Source: Mansonella perstans (Eukaryota; Nematoda; Chromadorea; Rhabditida; Onchocercidae). From it: 27,752 nucleotides of DNA. The notes under the pieces are model-generated. The model ran no database searches, had not been told where the DNA came from, and saw only the letters and a list, made by a program, of their open reading frames with translations. Location of the stretch: contig JBAMDO010000399.1 of the NCBI GenBank assembly GCA_037074765.1, positions 1-27,752 of the forward strand, read 5' to 3'. Below are positions 11,610-24,053 of this stretch, in pieces; the first letter of the stretch is position 1, and every line of letters begins with the position of its first letter. The position numbers were made by a program, and so were the translations under genes.

Positions 11610-12831
11610 TTGACTTGAAGATTATTTGAAGTTAGGATGCTCTAAGCAGAAATTTTGGTTGATGAATAAGAATTTGAAATAATCAATATACGTATATATA
11701 TGTATATATACCGAGCAATTTCGGCATTGCACAGCGATGTAATAAAGAACGGCATAGATTGTAATACGCAGGTGCTCTTAATTATCCATTTTAATGTTAT
11801 AGCCATCACCGGATAATCATGTTTTGCGCGGATATAAGTAAACTGCATTGTAGCAGTTATAAAACTCCATATTGAGATTACACAGGGAGACATTAAGCGA
11901 GAGGAATTCACTTTCTTCAACCAACAAAATGCTTTCCGAATCATCCGGATAGTTGATACGAATTGTGGGAATCCATATCTCCAAAGAAGGTTTGGACTTC
12001 TGAACTACAGCAAGACAGCAACCTAACACCTTTGAATATTTAAGACTCCTAAATTTATAATTACAAAGATAGGCAAATTGGTTCAATGTAACCCCTCCAA
12101 AGATTTACTACTCTTAAGTACAATCTCCTGTCAATCCATTCTTGAACAGAATGACAGGAAACTGCACGTTGTCATACGTAGTTTTAATTGCTGTTTTCAG
12201 AAAAAATCGAGGAATTGCTAAAGAAAAGCGTGCATTTGACGACTTCTAGTACATTTTCCAGAGTTCAGCAAGAACTGCAGTAAGAGAAAGAAAAGGATCT
12301 GAAATGAAAAACTAACTGTAGCCTGAAGCTCTCTTTTTGTAACAGTGTTAAATAAAGAACGATTGTTATAAATTAAAATTTTATAAAATCCACGAGTAAC
12401 CCTAATCAGGAAAAAAAAAATGAAATTAAAGCATTTTTCAACATAGCAACTTTAACAAATTATGCAACGTAGCAAATAAAAAAGTTTAAGATAAGACATG
12501 GTAAATGTATAGAGAGACGACAAATTTGGAGTAAATGACAGACATTATGTGTGATAATAAAAATATCAGATAAAATCATTTCAAACAAAAGCAAAGGAGA
12601 AACAAAACAATGAAATAAAACCGTATGGAAGGAGAGATGCCATAAAACGTTAACAAAATAAAAATTGGAATATAAGATTCATTGGTTTCTCCAAGCTGCT
12701 AAAGCTTTAGGCTGTTACCAATATCAATAATAAAAGAGCCATGAATAACAAGTAATAAAACTGGAAAAGGCCGAGATAATTCTGGATGACGATCATTCCC
12801 GGGCAATACTATGGATAATCAATGCTGTAAA

Positions 12832-12872
12832 CATACACACACACGCACACCCACACACACACACACACACAT
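12832..12872. repeat. (CA)n microsatellite
   Basis: About 40 bp of CA dinucleotides, interrupted near its start and followed by degenerate ACAAACA sequence to about 12906. Confidence 0.92.
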
Positions 12873-13020
12873 ACAAACAAGCAGATCCACACACAAACAA
12901 CACACACCTGTATAAAGTATCCAAATTTCAGAATACATAAATCAGTATCATAAAAATTACCCACCATAAGCATATTTAATACATACATCCATATAATTGC
13001 ACTGATGAGGGGAAAAATGA

Positions 13021-13140
13021 TGTGTGAAAAATATAAAGCGTGTGTGAAATATAAAAAAAAGGTATGCGAAATATAAAAAATGTGTGAAATATAAAAAAAG
13101 GTATGCGAAATATAAAAAAAAAATGTGTGAAGTATAAAAA
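13021..13140. repeat. Minisatellite of ~18-20 bp alternating units
   Basis: Units of TGTGTGAAATATAAAAA alternate with GGTATGCGAAATATAAAAA across about 120 bp, with the A-run length varying between units. Open frames reading through it on the minus strand are repeat artefacts. Confidence 0.9.
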
Positions 13141-13895
13141 TTAATAAAATACATGACGGGAAAAGCTCGTGGCGTTTGATATAAATGAAATAGGATGGCT
13201 AAAGCGACATGTTAACTGAGACTTTCAGATAATAAATTGATGGTGGTAATCTTCACCTTCTCTCATTTCCGGAAGTCGGAACATAATCGCTACAGGCTTT
13301 AATTAAACTAAATGTTGTCCCTTCTGCTGTTTGAAGTGCCTGAGCTAAGCTTTAAAGATCGTTTACCTGACATTCTAACCTATTCCAATAACCTGCAGCT
13401 AACAACTTGAACTGACTTCCGTGATGTTCACTTATCGTCATTTGAGAGTCAAAATCTGACAAAAAAAAAAACAAGCGCTGAAACGATTTCAACTTAGAAC
13501 TTCCAATCCCTAATTCCAAATATCCATACTAGATATAAACCTAGCCATTCATTTCCACCAAAACATTCTAATCAAATGATTCACAAAACAGTTTTCTTTT
13601 TCGCCCGTCTCATCAAATTCCACAAAAATATTAAGAAAGCACAAAAAAAAGAAACTTAAAATATGCAATAAAACGAAATGAGAAACCTTTGTTTCAAATT
13701 GACACAAGAAAATGATTACGGTTGAAGCATAAAGTAATAGCACTGAAACAAAAACCAGTCTTGCTGATTTAATTTTTGGAAAAAATGATGAAAGCATTCA
13801 GGTATCATAATAAAAACATAAAACATATCAACTCATCAGAGGTTCTTACTCCAGAAGTTTTAGAAATTGCAAAAAATTACAGCCAAGGTAAAATT

Positions 13896-16800
13896 TTAGT
13901 AAGGTGCAAAACGATTCAGCGTACGATACGTAGCTGCTGCCATGGCTGGATAGCCTGGTAATGCTGCTGTCAATGCTTGACCAAGATATTGTTCACCCAT
14001 GGATGCGGTATTAACTGTATTTACCGCAGCATTACGTGCTGCTGCTGCTGCTGCTGCCATTAAAGCCGGATTTGCTGTTGAAAAAAGTAGGTTAAGTATT
14101 ATAAATAAACAAACTTACAATGTCTAATGAATAACAAGAGAACTGGCGAAAAAACCAGAAATGGTGAACCTGCATAAAAATTATTCCATAAAGAACTAAT
14201 TTAATTTTATATAGCGACATTTACTAAATTTATAAACAAAATTATTTCTTTTCCAAAATATTCTCAGCAAAACCATTTTATTTAACATACCTTGCGCAGC
14301 AACAAGCTGCAAACGTGTTTGTTCAGTTAGCAAAGTCGCTGGATCATAGGACTGCTGCAATGGTTGAGTAGTTGTTTGAGGCAGTTGAGCAGCACCCAGT
14401 AAGATACCCTGATTTTGCATCTGAGCTGCTAAGGCTGGTGTAATGAAACTCAACTGCTGCGGTTGTCCAAGTGTAGCAAGCTGATTTTGCATGTTGAGAT
14501 TTTGCAAATTCCGAACTGCTAACGCTTGTGCTAGCGGATTCCGTAAATATAATGCACGATTTGCTGCTGCTGCTTGTTGAAGTGCAGCACCCTGCAATGC
14601 GGCAACCGCCAAACTAGCATCCACCACTCCTGGAAAAACGCATATAATTTGGATAAATTTATCCACACAACCATATATATATATACCTTGCTTCAAAATA
14701 AAAAAACCATACAAGATTGAAATAGTTTGAAAATACGTAATATAATACGATATAATAATAATAAAAATAATAATAATCATCAAAGTTAAGAGCAGCAAAC
14801 TATAAGCGCCGAAAACTATCTGTGTAATTCGACCCGGATATTTCTCTATTTTTATCCTTGTCATTACGTCTTTTTCGCGTTTTTTTTTTTGCTTTTCCAT
14901 AAAGTTTCTTTTGTTTTACGAGTAATTTTCCTTTCCTTCCCTTCCATGTAATTTTTTTTTTTTTTTTAAATGCCTGAATTGAAATTTTGCTCAAATTTCA
15001 TGTTATGAATTTTTTTCTGATACAAAAACGCAAATACAAGAAGGAAGAACATTTTGCAAAACTAATCATGCACAGTAAAATGTGAGAGCAAATATCATAA
15101 GAACTTTCAGCGTAGCTTTACAAAACATGCGAAGACGCTAGAAGTGCAACGCGTGAAAATGAGCGATATACATTGACAAAACTATAAAACATTTAATATC
15201 TCTTTTTTTTTTTTAAATTCTAGATTTAATACTTTAAACTTTGATAGCTTAATCCAAAATATGCGCTGCTCGTCCAGTTTGCTTTTACATTTTAAAATGA
15301 AAATAGTTATAGTGACGACAGTAATAAGAATGAATATTAATGATAACATTAATAATAATAGTGATGATAAAAACAATAATAATAATAATAATAATAATGA
15401 TAGCAAATAATAAATGATTTTATAGTAATAGTTACAACAGGAAAAAAAAAAAAAAAAAAAAAAAAAAACATACCCATCAGACAATAGCTGCCCTTACTTT
15501 TTTTAAAGATAAATATATATGCAGAATTTCAATAAGATTATTTGAAGCAACAACGCGTAAAAAGTTCAACTGCATGCAATAAAAAAAGCACGGAGCCGAA
15601 TGGCTGTTACGAAATCTGCACCTTTCATTCATTTTTTTCAACACTTTTTCAAAACGTGCAATCGATCGTTTTTACATGCAAACCGATTTGCATAATTAAT
15701 TTTCCACTAAATTCCATCTGCATAACTGATCAGTTTAATTAGTTATGCAAACCAAACTTCACTTCATGCAATCTTTTCTCCTTTTTAAATGGAGAAATGT
15801 AAATTATGCATGAAATTTTAAAAAAAAAAAAAAAAAAATCGAAGAAAAGAAATAATATAAAGTTTTTAAAGAAATTTAAAAGTGGGAAATAGGTAATGCC
15901 ATATTCTCTCTCATTCTCTCTTTTTGTTTTGAAAATAAGATAAAGATTTCGGCTCACCGGGTGCGACTTTCGGCTTCTTGGTGTGTATACGGGCAGTGGC
16001 GCAATTCACCTCAAAAAAAGGCGACTATTAGGCAGTCGTCCGGAATAACTTCCACAGTCTTATTTTTTTATTTCTTTTTTTTTTTTTTTTTTTTTTTTTT
16101 GTTTTTGCTTGTGAGAAACATGCCAGCGAAACGTACAATAATGAAAAAAAGTAAGCACCGCAAAAGAAACACCTGCCAAATATCAACGATCTAAGAACAT
16201 AAGTTTATAAAAAAAAAACGAAAAAAAAACATTCCCCCATTGAGAAATTGAGATTTCTAAAAATCCCGAGAGTCTTGGCTAAAAGTAAAAATGTCCGGTA
16301 AATATGTATCAGACAAATACGGTGTAAAAGTCGCCCGATAATGGGAAAAAAGTTTGTTGGAATATTCTGGCAATGTTGGCAAACGGGGCGAAGCAATAGG
16401 CATAAGTCGCTTTGATCATTAAAATATGCAAGTATATATAAAGCATTGCCTTTTTATTTTAAAACATAGTATATATATATTTACTGATAGCTATATATAT
16501 ATTTAATGATATAAATATCTGACTTCATTTGACTTCGCCACACTTCAATGGGTAGCCATGCAAAGGACCAGGAAACTTTGAATATAATCAGAAAAGATCC
16601 GAGCGCGCAAGGATTAGTAATAGTCCGTTTAAAAAAAAATAAAAAATAAAAAAAAAATACGGAAATACAGTAGGATGCAAAATTTTCTGTGTAAAGCAAA
16701 CACAATCAGACGATCCAAAAACGTATGTGCGCCCCCATACAGTGAATTTTCAATAACAATTATTAAGCGTCATGCTCAATATAAAATGCTGTTTGGATTT

Positions 16801-19239
16801 GACGAATGGAACTAGATAAGTGCATCACTGTTACAGCTGCTCTCTATTGCTGGGTTTCATCCCCAAATTATGAATATCTTGGTTTTTCAAAATCAGGCTT
16901 GCAGCTTTCGAAATGAATTTAGCCATCATTCTTTTGAGCATCTATGATTTGGAAAAGTCAAGTTAAGAAGAGCTCTTTGGAGAAAAGTTCATTTTGCTTT
17001 TCACATTTGTTCCCGTCATCTTCTAACTACTATATCATTTCCTTAAGTTGCTTCGAAATAATGTATAGGTCTCTCAGACACTAAATAATCTAAATAATGT
17101 TAGCAAGGTTTGCTGGGAACCAACTCAATGTTATCCACACATAAAAATTTATTTTAGAAAAAATCCTAAACCAAGCTCTAGTGTTCATGACCTATTTCTA
17201 GAATCTTTTGCGAACTCATATATTTTGGAGGGAAGTACAATTTTACTATAAATTGTTTTTGCAAAAACTAAAAGATAATGAAGGAAAAATAATTTAGGGT
17301 AAAAAATATTGAGAAAATAACTTATCGTGGATAAGGGATTTCGTAACTGTTGCTGCAATAACAATGGGCCAAAAGGAATTGGAAAAAGTCGTAATGGAGT
17401 CTAAGATGAGGAAAGTTTGTAATATAAAAGAATGTCGGGACATTCATACTCAGGTAGAACATATTCCAGAAATTCGAACTTTGTTGCAGGGCACACCAGG
17501 GAAATAAGACAGATTAGTACAGCACCATACCCGGCAAACTAAATGTTCCGTAACAACCAAGACAGAGAGCAACCATAAGCCGATTCTGGCTTAGTTTGGT
17601 GCATGACAAACAAGCAAACCTCAATTTTGCGACCCTCAACCGAAGAACCATGCAATTCTTGTCTAGCTTTCTCCGCATCTGCTGATTTCTCCATAGTCAC
17701 AAAACCAAATCCCTGGAAAAAGCTGAGAAACTGGAACAAAAATTACATTTTAAAAACTAGGCAGTTGATTTTGATAAAAAAAATGCTTACTTCGACTACA
17801 ACCCTAAACCAAGAAATTGTACATTAACTAGGATCTATCATTTTTCGCTAATCATACAAGAAGCTAATATTCTTCTAAAAAACCCATAATTACCTTACTA
17901 CCACGTTCGTTAAATATTATTTCAACATCAGTTACGGGCCCATATTTTTCAAACATCGCCCTTAAATCGGGATCACGGAATCGGAACGGTATGTTTGATA
18001 CATGGAGTCGTTTGGGTGCGCTATCAACAGAATTTGACGATGTTGACGGATCCGGTGTCGTCAAAATATTTGAAGCAGTTGGCTGCGACTGGACCTAAGA
18101 AAAATTTGGTATAACACCCAGAAGCGAAAAGCTGTGGAACCATTTTGCAAATGGATGGACAGATTTTCAGATTAACTTGTGCTCCAGCACGATTCAAAGC
18201 TTTGTTTATTTAAAATATCTTGAGGTTTTCTAATTTAACAAACTGTAGACGATTGTGGCATCTGTGGGCCGATCCCTGCAACTGCAGCCATTTGCATTTG
18301 CACTTGGAGATCATACTGCTCTCGTGCTAATTTCTCATCCTGTTTTTCGCCTTCCGCATTTGAAACAACTGTACCAATTACCGGTGCTGGAAGCAAGCCA
18401 CCCGAATGATGCATTGCAGCTGCTGTAAATTAATTTTTGTTACAAATATCTGATTTATAAACAGTGGATCACAATATGCAAATATTTTATCCCCACCGCT
18501 TTTTTTTTGCATTTTCTGCATGTATTTGTATAATGAATTAATTCCGTCCAAAAACAGCATAAATACACGAGAGCCACATCCAACCGCTTCAGCTTCAGCT
18601 ACAATACTTCACTTGGAAGTATTCCAAAGCGAAATCTTCATGCCTCTATCCACCAAACTATACTCGATCATTAATTAATTAAAAATCCCCGAAGCAAACT
18701 TGGAAACTCATTCTCAGTATCTTATAAAGTACCATGAATACCTGCTGAAGCTGCAGCAAACTGCTGTTGTTGAGCTACCTGGATTTGTTGTAAAAGTACT
18801 GGGGAAACGCCGGCCTGCATGAACTGTTTCATAGCTGCGAGGTTGAAAGGTGGTTGTCCAGGGCTCTGGAACGCTTGTGGTGCTGCACCCGCCGATAACT
18901 GATATAAAGCTTGCATAATCTGCAACCCAAAAGGAGCATTTTGCGTAAAGAAGGAAAATACAACCAACGTAACATATTAACATTACAATAATTCCCGAAA
19001 TTAAACATCAACATACATCAAAGATTAATATTATTTTCTATTGAAACCATAGAAATTAAATTTGTTTCTACTACAGACATGTGAGTACAACAATACACAT
19101 ACTTGTCACATATACTTGCAGCTTCTGTAGTTCATGGCGACAAGCTGGTCAAAAAGTATAGAATTTTCGGTGTTTGAGAAGCACTGGAAATACTCCTTAC
19201 CGGTAGTACAATTCCAAATTCGATTAATTTTACGCTCAT
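13896..19239 (-). CDS. RBFOX family RNA-binding splicing factor (fox-1/asd-1 type)
   Basis: Minus-strand exons, 5' to 3': 18919-18742, 18422-18244, 18094-17894, 17712-17620, 16009-15958, 14629-14291 and 14074-13896. All phases agree. A candidate first coding exon at 19239-19201 gives 419 residues in total. One RRM lies at about residues 160-236: [17 protein letters not shown] opens it and GFGFVTM forms RNP1. The His and three Phe positions used for (U)GCAUG recognition in the family are present (H163, F169, F201, F203). N-terminal sequence is Gln/Ala/Met-rich. After the RRM come [12 protein letters not shown], a long Ala/Gln/Leu-rich region, a run of seven alanines, and the terminal NRFAPY shared with vertebrate RBFOX. 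Family role: nuclear regulation of alternative splicing. C. elegans has two such genes, fox-1 and asd-1, and I cannot tell which is the orthologue. The family is certain; the 5' end is not. Confidence 0.95.
15067..15770 (-). promoter_or_regulatory. Cluster of TGCATG sites downstream of the 52-nt exon
   Basis: On the coding (minus) strand TGCATG occurs at 15765-15770, 15675-15680, 15573-15578 and 15067-15072, with an extra GCATG at 15126-15130. Three of the four hexamers lie within 400 nt downstream of the 52-nt exon, the usual place for Fox-dependent splicing enhancers. The site at 15573 sits in a palindromic TGCATGCA. Activity is inferred from the motif and its position. Confidence 0.6.
15442..15468. 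repeat. Long poly(A) run inside the RBFOX intron
   Basis: A run of about 27 A residues on the plus strand (T on the coding strand) lies in the 1.3 kb intron, near AAT trinucleotides at about 15346-15400. A matching long T run lies at about 16075-16100 in the intron before the 52-nt exon. Confidence 0.9.
15958..16009 (-). other. 52-nt microexon of the RBFOX gene
   Basis: The exon encodes [17 protein letters not shown] plus one base, with a TTTTTTTGAG acceptor and a G|GTGAGCC donor. It sits alone between introns of 1610 bp (16010-17619) and 1328 bp (14630-15957). At 52 nt it is not a multiple of three: joining 17620 directly to 14629 would shift the frame and reach TAG at the 33rd codon. VN-ATARIHT continues the RRM end known in the family, so the exon is real. 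Confidence 0.88.
16119..16775 (-). promoter_or_regulatory. GCATG/TGCATG sites upstream of the 52-nt exon
   Basis: In the intron before the 52-nt exon the coding strand carries TGCATG at 16557-16562 and GCATG at 16119-16123 and 16771-16775. The first GCATG lies about 110 nt upstream of the exon. Fox proteins bound upstream of an exon generally repress it, so these sites could oppose the downstream cluster. Confidence 0.45.
17620..17712 (-). other. Conserved 93-nt RRM exon, candidate alternative exon
   Basis: This exon encodes 31 residues ([20 protein letters not shown] through GRKIE), including RNP1. It is phase 0 at both ends, so skipping keeps the frame but removes half the RRM. Vertebrate RBFOX genes have an exon of the same length and content that is skipped under autoregulation, giving a protein that cannot bind RNA. 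A TGCATG on the coding strand lies inside the exon at 17649-17654. Skipping in this organism is inferred, not observed. Confidence 0.85.
19201..19239 (-). other. Candidate first coding exon of the RBFOX gene
   Basis: ATG at 19239 opens 13 codons ([13 protein letters not shown]) that end at a good donor, CCG|GTAAGG. It is phase 0 and fits the phase-0 start of the next exon at 18919 (IMQALYQ). There is no clear trans-splice acceptor immediately upstream, so it may be an internal part of a longer exon or one of several alternative starts. The true start could also lie further upstream or outside the window. Confidence 0.4.
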
Positions 19240-20668
19240 CACATGAAGATTCACAAATCTAATACTTGTCCAAGAATAACAACGGCGAAAAAATGGAGAT
19301 AATCAGAACAAACGAAAGATAGCGATTGACAAACGGTAAATATCGTTACATGACCTCTGAAGAATACGGTCAGATATGAGAAATGATGTTGCAAAAAGGC
19401 GAACTGCGACAATGATAATCTACACAAACTACAGCAACCCACCTACTGGTTATCAGTATGTCACTTAAAACGACTAATTATTCTTATATACCTAACTATG
19501 CATCTTTCCGAATTATTTGAAGTCCTTGAATGCTACCTTTTCTTTTCCCAATAAAAGATAAACGGAAATTCCGGTAAAAATTTATATTGAAGAAGTCCAC
19601 ACTAAATTTAAATTGCTAGCAAAATTTCAAGCCCCAAACTTGAAAAACTAAAACCGCTCTAAATTCCAAGAATTCTCGAACATCCAATGCCCCGATGGAC
19701 AACCGGTCAATAAAACTGATCACTGCACGTTCCATTTCAATGGTCACTTGTTGAGGTAAAACTATCGATCCGCGTATGCTACTTTGACGCTACGCGACCA
19801 ATAATAAATTATTTCCATCTAAACTAGCTATCGTTCGACATTACTCTACTACTCAAAAACCACACGTACCACAAATAAAAAGGTCCAGAATAACTGTTTA
19901 TCGAAATATCTTCGAGTTCGTTCAACGGTAACACGAGGATATTCTTAGCAAATCGAAAAATTATAGACCCTATATGAAACTCGACAATCCCATGCTGATT
20001 AGAAAGATTGACGCGCAACTGGCCCGAGAAAACCGTAAGATGCAAAGTGATTCGGATGATGCTTCTCGAATAGCTCTTTAAGTTTTAAATTTGAGGATTT
20101 AGACTCATTTAATCAAGTGAAAAACACGTACTAATGATCGACAATCTTCCATGTCCTTCCTCTTCCAAAAAAAAAAAAGGATTGTTTCAAACGGAATAAC
20201 TAAAGAAAACTGTGAATCAGATGATCAACACCAGAGCATATATTCAACATTATCAGAATTGTTATGCCAAACATAGCAAATATTTTAAAATCAATAAGCT
20301 AAACATTTATCTAACTAATACAGTCTCAGGAAAGAAAAAATTTATGATTCAAGTTTTCTAGAACCAAAAAGGAAAAAAGATAAAAGGTTACAAAAAAACA
20401 GAAATGCTGTAAAATTGGGGGGGAAAAAAAAAACCGAAAAAATATGCATTAATCATTACGAAAAAATATTTCAAAAATAAGATTGTTATATTACACTTAT
20501 AATATAGATTAATAAGGATCTCATTTTATCACTCCAAATTATCAATTCCTTTCATCTCACATACTGGATCACTTAAATATTGATAATTAAATGAATTAAA
20601 ACCAATCTATCTTTCAGTCTTTTTATCATTTCTTGAAGATCGAAATATATGTCGTAATCAATCAATGA

Positions 20669-20733
20669 TTTGAAATATGCATAATATTTCAAATTATTTA
20701 TATATTCCTAATGAATAATGAGAGATTCATTAG
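20669..20733. repeat. Two adjacent perfect inverted repeats
   Basis: The first has arms TTTGAAATAT (20669-20678) and ATATTTCAAA (20684-20693). The second has arms CTAATGAAT (20708-20716) and ATTCATTAG (20725-20733). Each could form a short hairpin or cruciform. The surroundings are very AT-rich, so chance is possible. Confidence 0.7.
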
Positions 20734-23700
20734 AAATAGGAAATATAACAATTTTAAAAATATTATTGAAAAAAAAAAAAAAAAAAAACAATAATAAAAT
20801 GTGAAAAAAATTATTAATCAATAAACAGAAATTCGAAGCTAGGAGAGGAAGTAAAAGCAAAAAACAAACAGGGAGAAGAGAATGAAAAAATAAGTAAGAG
20901 GGGAAAAAAGGCGTTTTTTTTTTTAAATTTCAGTTTATTTTTCTTTTCTGAAATAATTATAAATACTGCAGTATATTTTATGAAATAATTTTGTTTATTC
21001 TAAAACTTTAAAATATATGTAAACTTTAAAAAAATAAAACTTTAAAAAAAATAAATTTTTGCATGCATATATGTATGTATGTATGTAATTTATGTGTAAT
21101 TTGTTACAAAAAAAAAAAAAAAAAAAAAAGTTTTTTCACATTCTATTCATTTGTATCTTTTGAATGATAAAAAAAAAAAAAAAAAAGTGAAAAAAGTAAA
21201 AGAAAAATTTGTTGGATTTTTAAAAATAGTAATAGGACCTGGGATGGATAACACAAATGAGTGAATGCAATTGTGCACTGATAGGATCGGTCCTAGAATT
21301 GACAAAATCCTTCCTAATCTTTTCAATCTCTTCGCTATTCTCAGTATCTCGCCATAAATCAATGAGAAAGATGAGGAATTCATTGAGTTCAAACAAAATG
21401 GGTGGGCCTATTTTCAGGTGAAGAAGCAGAAGAATTTTGAGATAAAGAAAATACAATTTCATTGAAGAGAAGAGAAAATAGTGAATCATTTTAAAATCTC
21501 TCTCTCTCTCTCTCTTGTTTATCATCATACTTTTCTTCATTCCATTTATAAATAGCTAATAGAGGGAAAATGGGAAGAGGAAGAGGAGGAGGATGAGGAC
21601 AGAAAAGAATGAGAAAAGAGGAGGGAGATAAGTGAGAGAAAGAAGAGCACCACCATTGTAAAAACCATTTCATGCTGTTAAGCGATAATTATTTTGAAAA
21701 ATCTTTTCAGAAAGAGAATTTCCAAGTTTAAATATATTTATATGTATATGTATATATATGAGAAAAAGAAAAAGAGAAATGGAAAAACACAAAAACAAAA
21801 TTAGAGATGTAAGAGATAAAAATTATAACAAAATAACAATGAAAAAAAAAAAAAAAATTAATCCATCAAAAGTAATAACAATAATTTTTTTATAGCAAAA
21901 AAAATTTAAGAATAAATATACAAAAAATATTATCATCATCTCTGATTGATTGCATCATAAATTATAATAATTTAATAGATATAAAACGAAATGGTGATTT
22001 CAAATTTAACCAGAAATTATTTATTCCTGGGAAAAAAAAAAATCAAAATATTTTATCTATCTTTTAATTTTTGTTTTTCAAACTAAAAAAATAAAATGCA
22101 AAAAAAAAAAAAAGTGCCTGAATTAATATTAAAATTACATGAAATTTTTATATTAAATAAGAAATATAGAAATATTAAAGTTGAAATAAGAAAAAAAAAA
22201 AGAAAATGTTTTTGCAAGGTAATTTATATTACAATTGTTATTTTAAAAAGACTTTTTTTTGTCAATATTTTTAGATATGTTCACATTGTTTAATTAATTT
22301 TCTGTTCTTGCTAATTAACTTGTCGAAGTTCATTGTTTATCAAACATTGTATATAGATATATACATTTATATTTTAAGGATAAATATAGGAAAAAGGGAG
22401 AGGAATGCATGCGATACATAATGTATATATACGGAAGAGCATTGTTTGATGTAAAACGTCAACGTTTCAGCAATCATTTTTATCATATCGCTTGATCTAA
22501 TTTTATATGCAGTAGCATTTTGTTGATATATGCAAAATGAAAATTTTAGAAATTAAAGAATGCTAAATGTAAACTGCAAAAATATAACAAAATTATCATT
22601 TTTCTTTTATTAAAGATGATAAATTGTGGGGAGGGGGAAAAAAAAAAAAGAAGTATGGATAAAATAGTGTAAGCAATAAAGTTTTATATTAATAAATCCC
22701 TAAGTTTGCTTTTTTTTTTTTTTTTTTGCTTCTAAACATTTGTTATACATTTAGTCATTCACTCTCTTTAAACTATACAATAATTTTTTTGATAAAATTA
22801 ACAACACATACATACATACCTATTGCATACACAAAAATATACACATAACCTTACATAGAAACTATACAAACATGTGTAGATAGTTTACCTAACAATGGTT
22901 ATACGGCATAAAAAGGATGAAATAACGCAACTATGCTAGCATAAAAAGCTATTATTAGTGAAAATAGAAGGAAAGTTTAGAGTACTATTACGTGATCTGA
23001 TTGATGTGACCTGACCCCATTTTTATCATCATTTTCCATCAATAATTCACTTTAACCTCTCTCTCTCTCTCACTCTCTCATTTCCTCCTTCCCTATTCTA
23101 TTTTATTTCCTTGGATGTTTTCAGAACTCTTTGCCTATCTTCAAGCTATATTATAACAAATGATAGGCGCGCAACTGTTTGCACAGCAAAAGTAGTGAAA
23201 AAAAAAAAAAAAAAAAAAGTAGTAAAATGGAAGACTGATCCAGCAGACAAACATAGGACAGTGTTTTATTTGTTAAGAATAGATGGGGGCATAAGTGCGG
23301 GCAACGGGGGGACAATTTTAAGACTGTGACAATTTTAATGTTCCAATAACTACCCTAAAATTGAATCCTTTTCCTTTTTAACCCTTTCCTTTCCTTTCTC
23401 TTTCTCTCTCTCTCTCTTTCTCTCTGTCTCTCATTCTGTCCATTGTTTAAAACATCATCCATTTTTCATTTTGCTTCTCTCCCTTTCAAATTTTCATGTT
23501 TGAAAAAAAAGGGGGTTAACTTGAAATATCAAAAAATATCTTCCTTTTTTACAAAAAGATATTTTCTATATTTTTACATTAAAAAAGAAAATAATTAAAA
23601 AAAAAAAAAAAAAAAAAAAGAATTGTTAAATTCATATCAAAATGAATAAAAATATATTTAAATAGAAAATGAAAAAAAAAAAAAAATGAAAAAAGAGAAA

Positions 23701-23939
23701 CAAAAAAATTTTTTTTTTTTCTTTTTTACCAAAAAAAAAAGCTTTTCAAAAAACAGGAAAAAAAAACAAATGTTGTTAATTTCTATTCCATTCTTTTGTA
23801 TTATTATGTCGATAGAGCAAAAAAAGAATAGACAAAATAAAAAGAGGAAAAAAATAAAATCGTTTGTTATATAAAAAAATTTTTAATAAAAAAAATTTCT
23901 CGTTTCCACATCATTTTATTATTTTTCTTACATTCTTCC

Positions 23940-24053
23940 TGAATGAACGAATAAATGAATGAAGTGAATGAATGAAGTGAATGAATGAATGAATGAATGA
24001 AGTGAATGAATGAATGAATGAATGAAGTGAATGAATGAATGAATGAATGAATG
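23940..24053. repeat. (GAAT)n tetranucleotide array with AGTG interruptions
   Basis: Runs of GAAT repeated two to six times are separated by GAAGT at intervals. This gives a higher-order pattern in which the pure GAAT blocks become longer along the plus strand. Confidence 0.92.

Larger units (their letters stand above)
10649..13895. other. Interval between converging RMND5-like and RBFOX genes
   Basis: It should contain the 3' UTRs of both neighbours. I did not find an unambiguous AATAAA close to either stop codon. One minus-strand open stretch, 11817-12086, has a varied amino-acid composition and a TATAAATTTAG acceptor-like site near its start, but no recognisable domain or consistent flanking exons. 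Repeats in the interval are listed separately. Confidence 0.55.

Noticed and set aside
13776..13961. Plus-strand frame with LTPEVLEIAKNYSQG
   Set aside because: It is antisense to the last RBFOX exon and its 3' UTR, with no partner exons on the plus strand.
14196..14900. A 234-codon minus-strand open frame
   Set aside because: It is the RBFOX exon 14291-14629 read through into both introns; the parts outside are hydrophobic or Lys-rich low complexity.
20150..23900. Many short Lys- or Phe-rich open frames
   Set aside because: They are encoded by poly(A), poly(T) and CT tracts and have no exon signals or varied composition.
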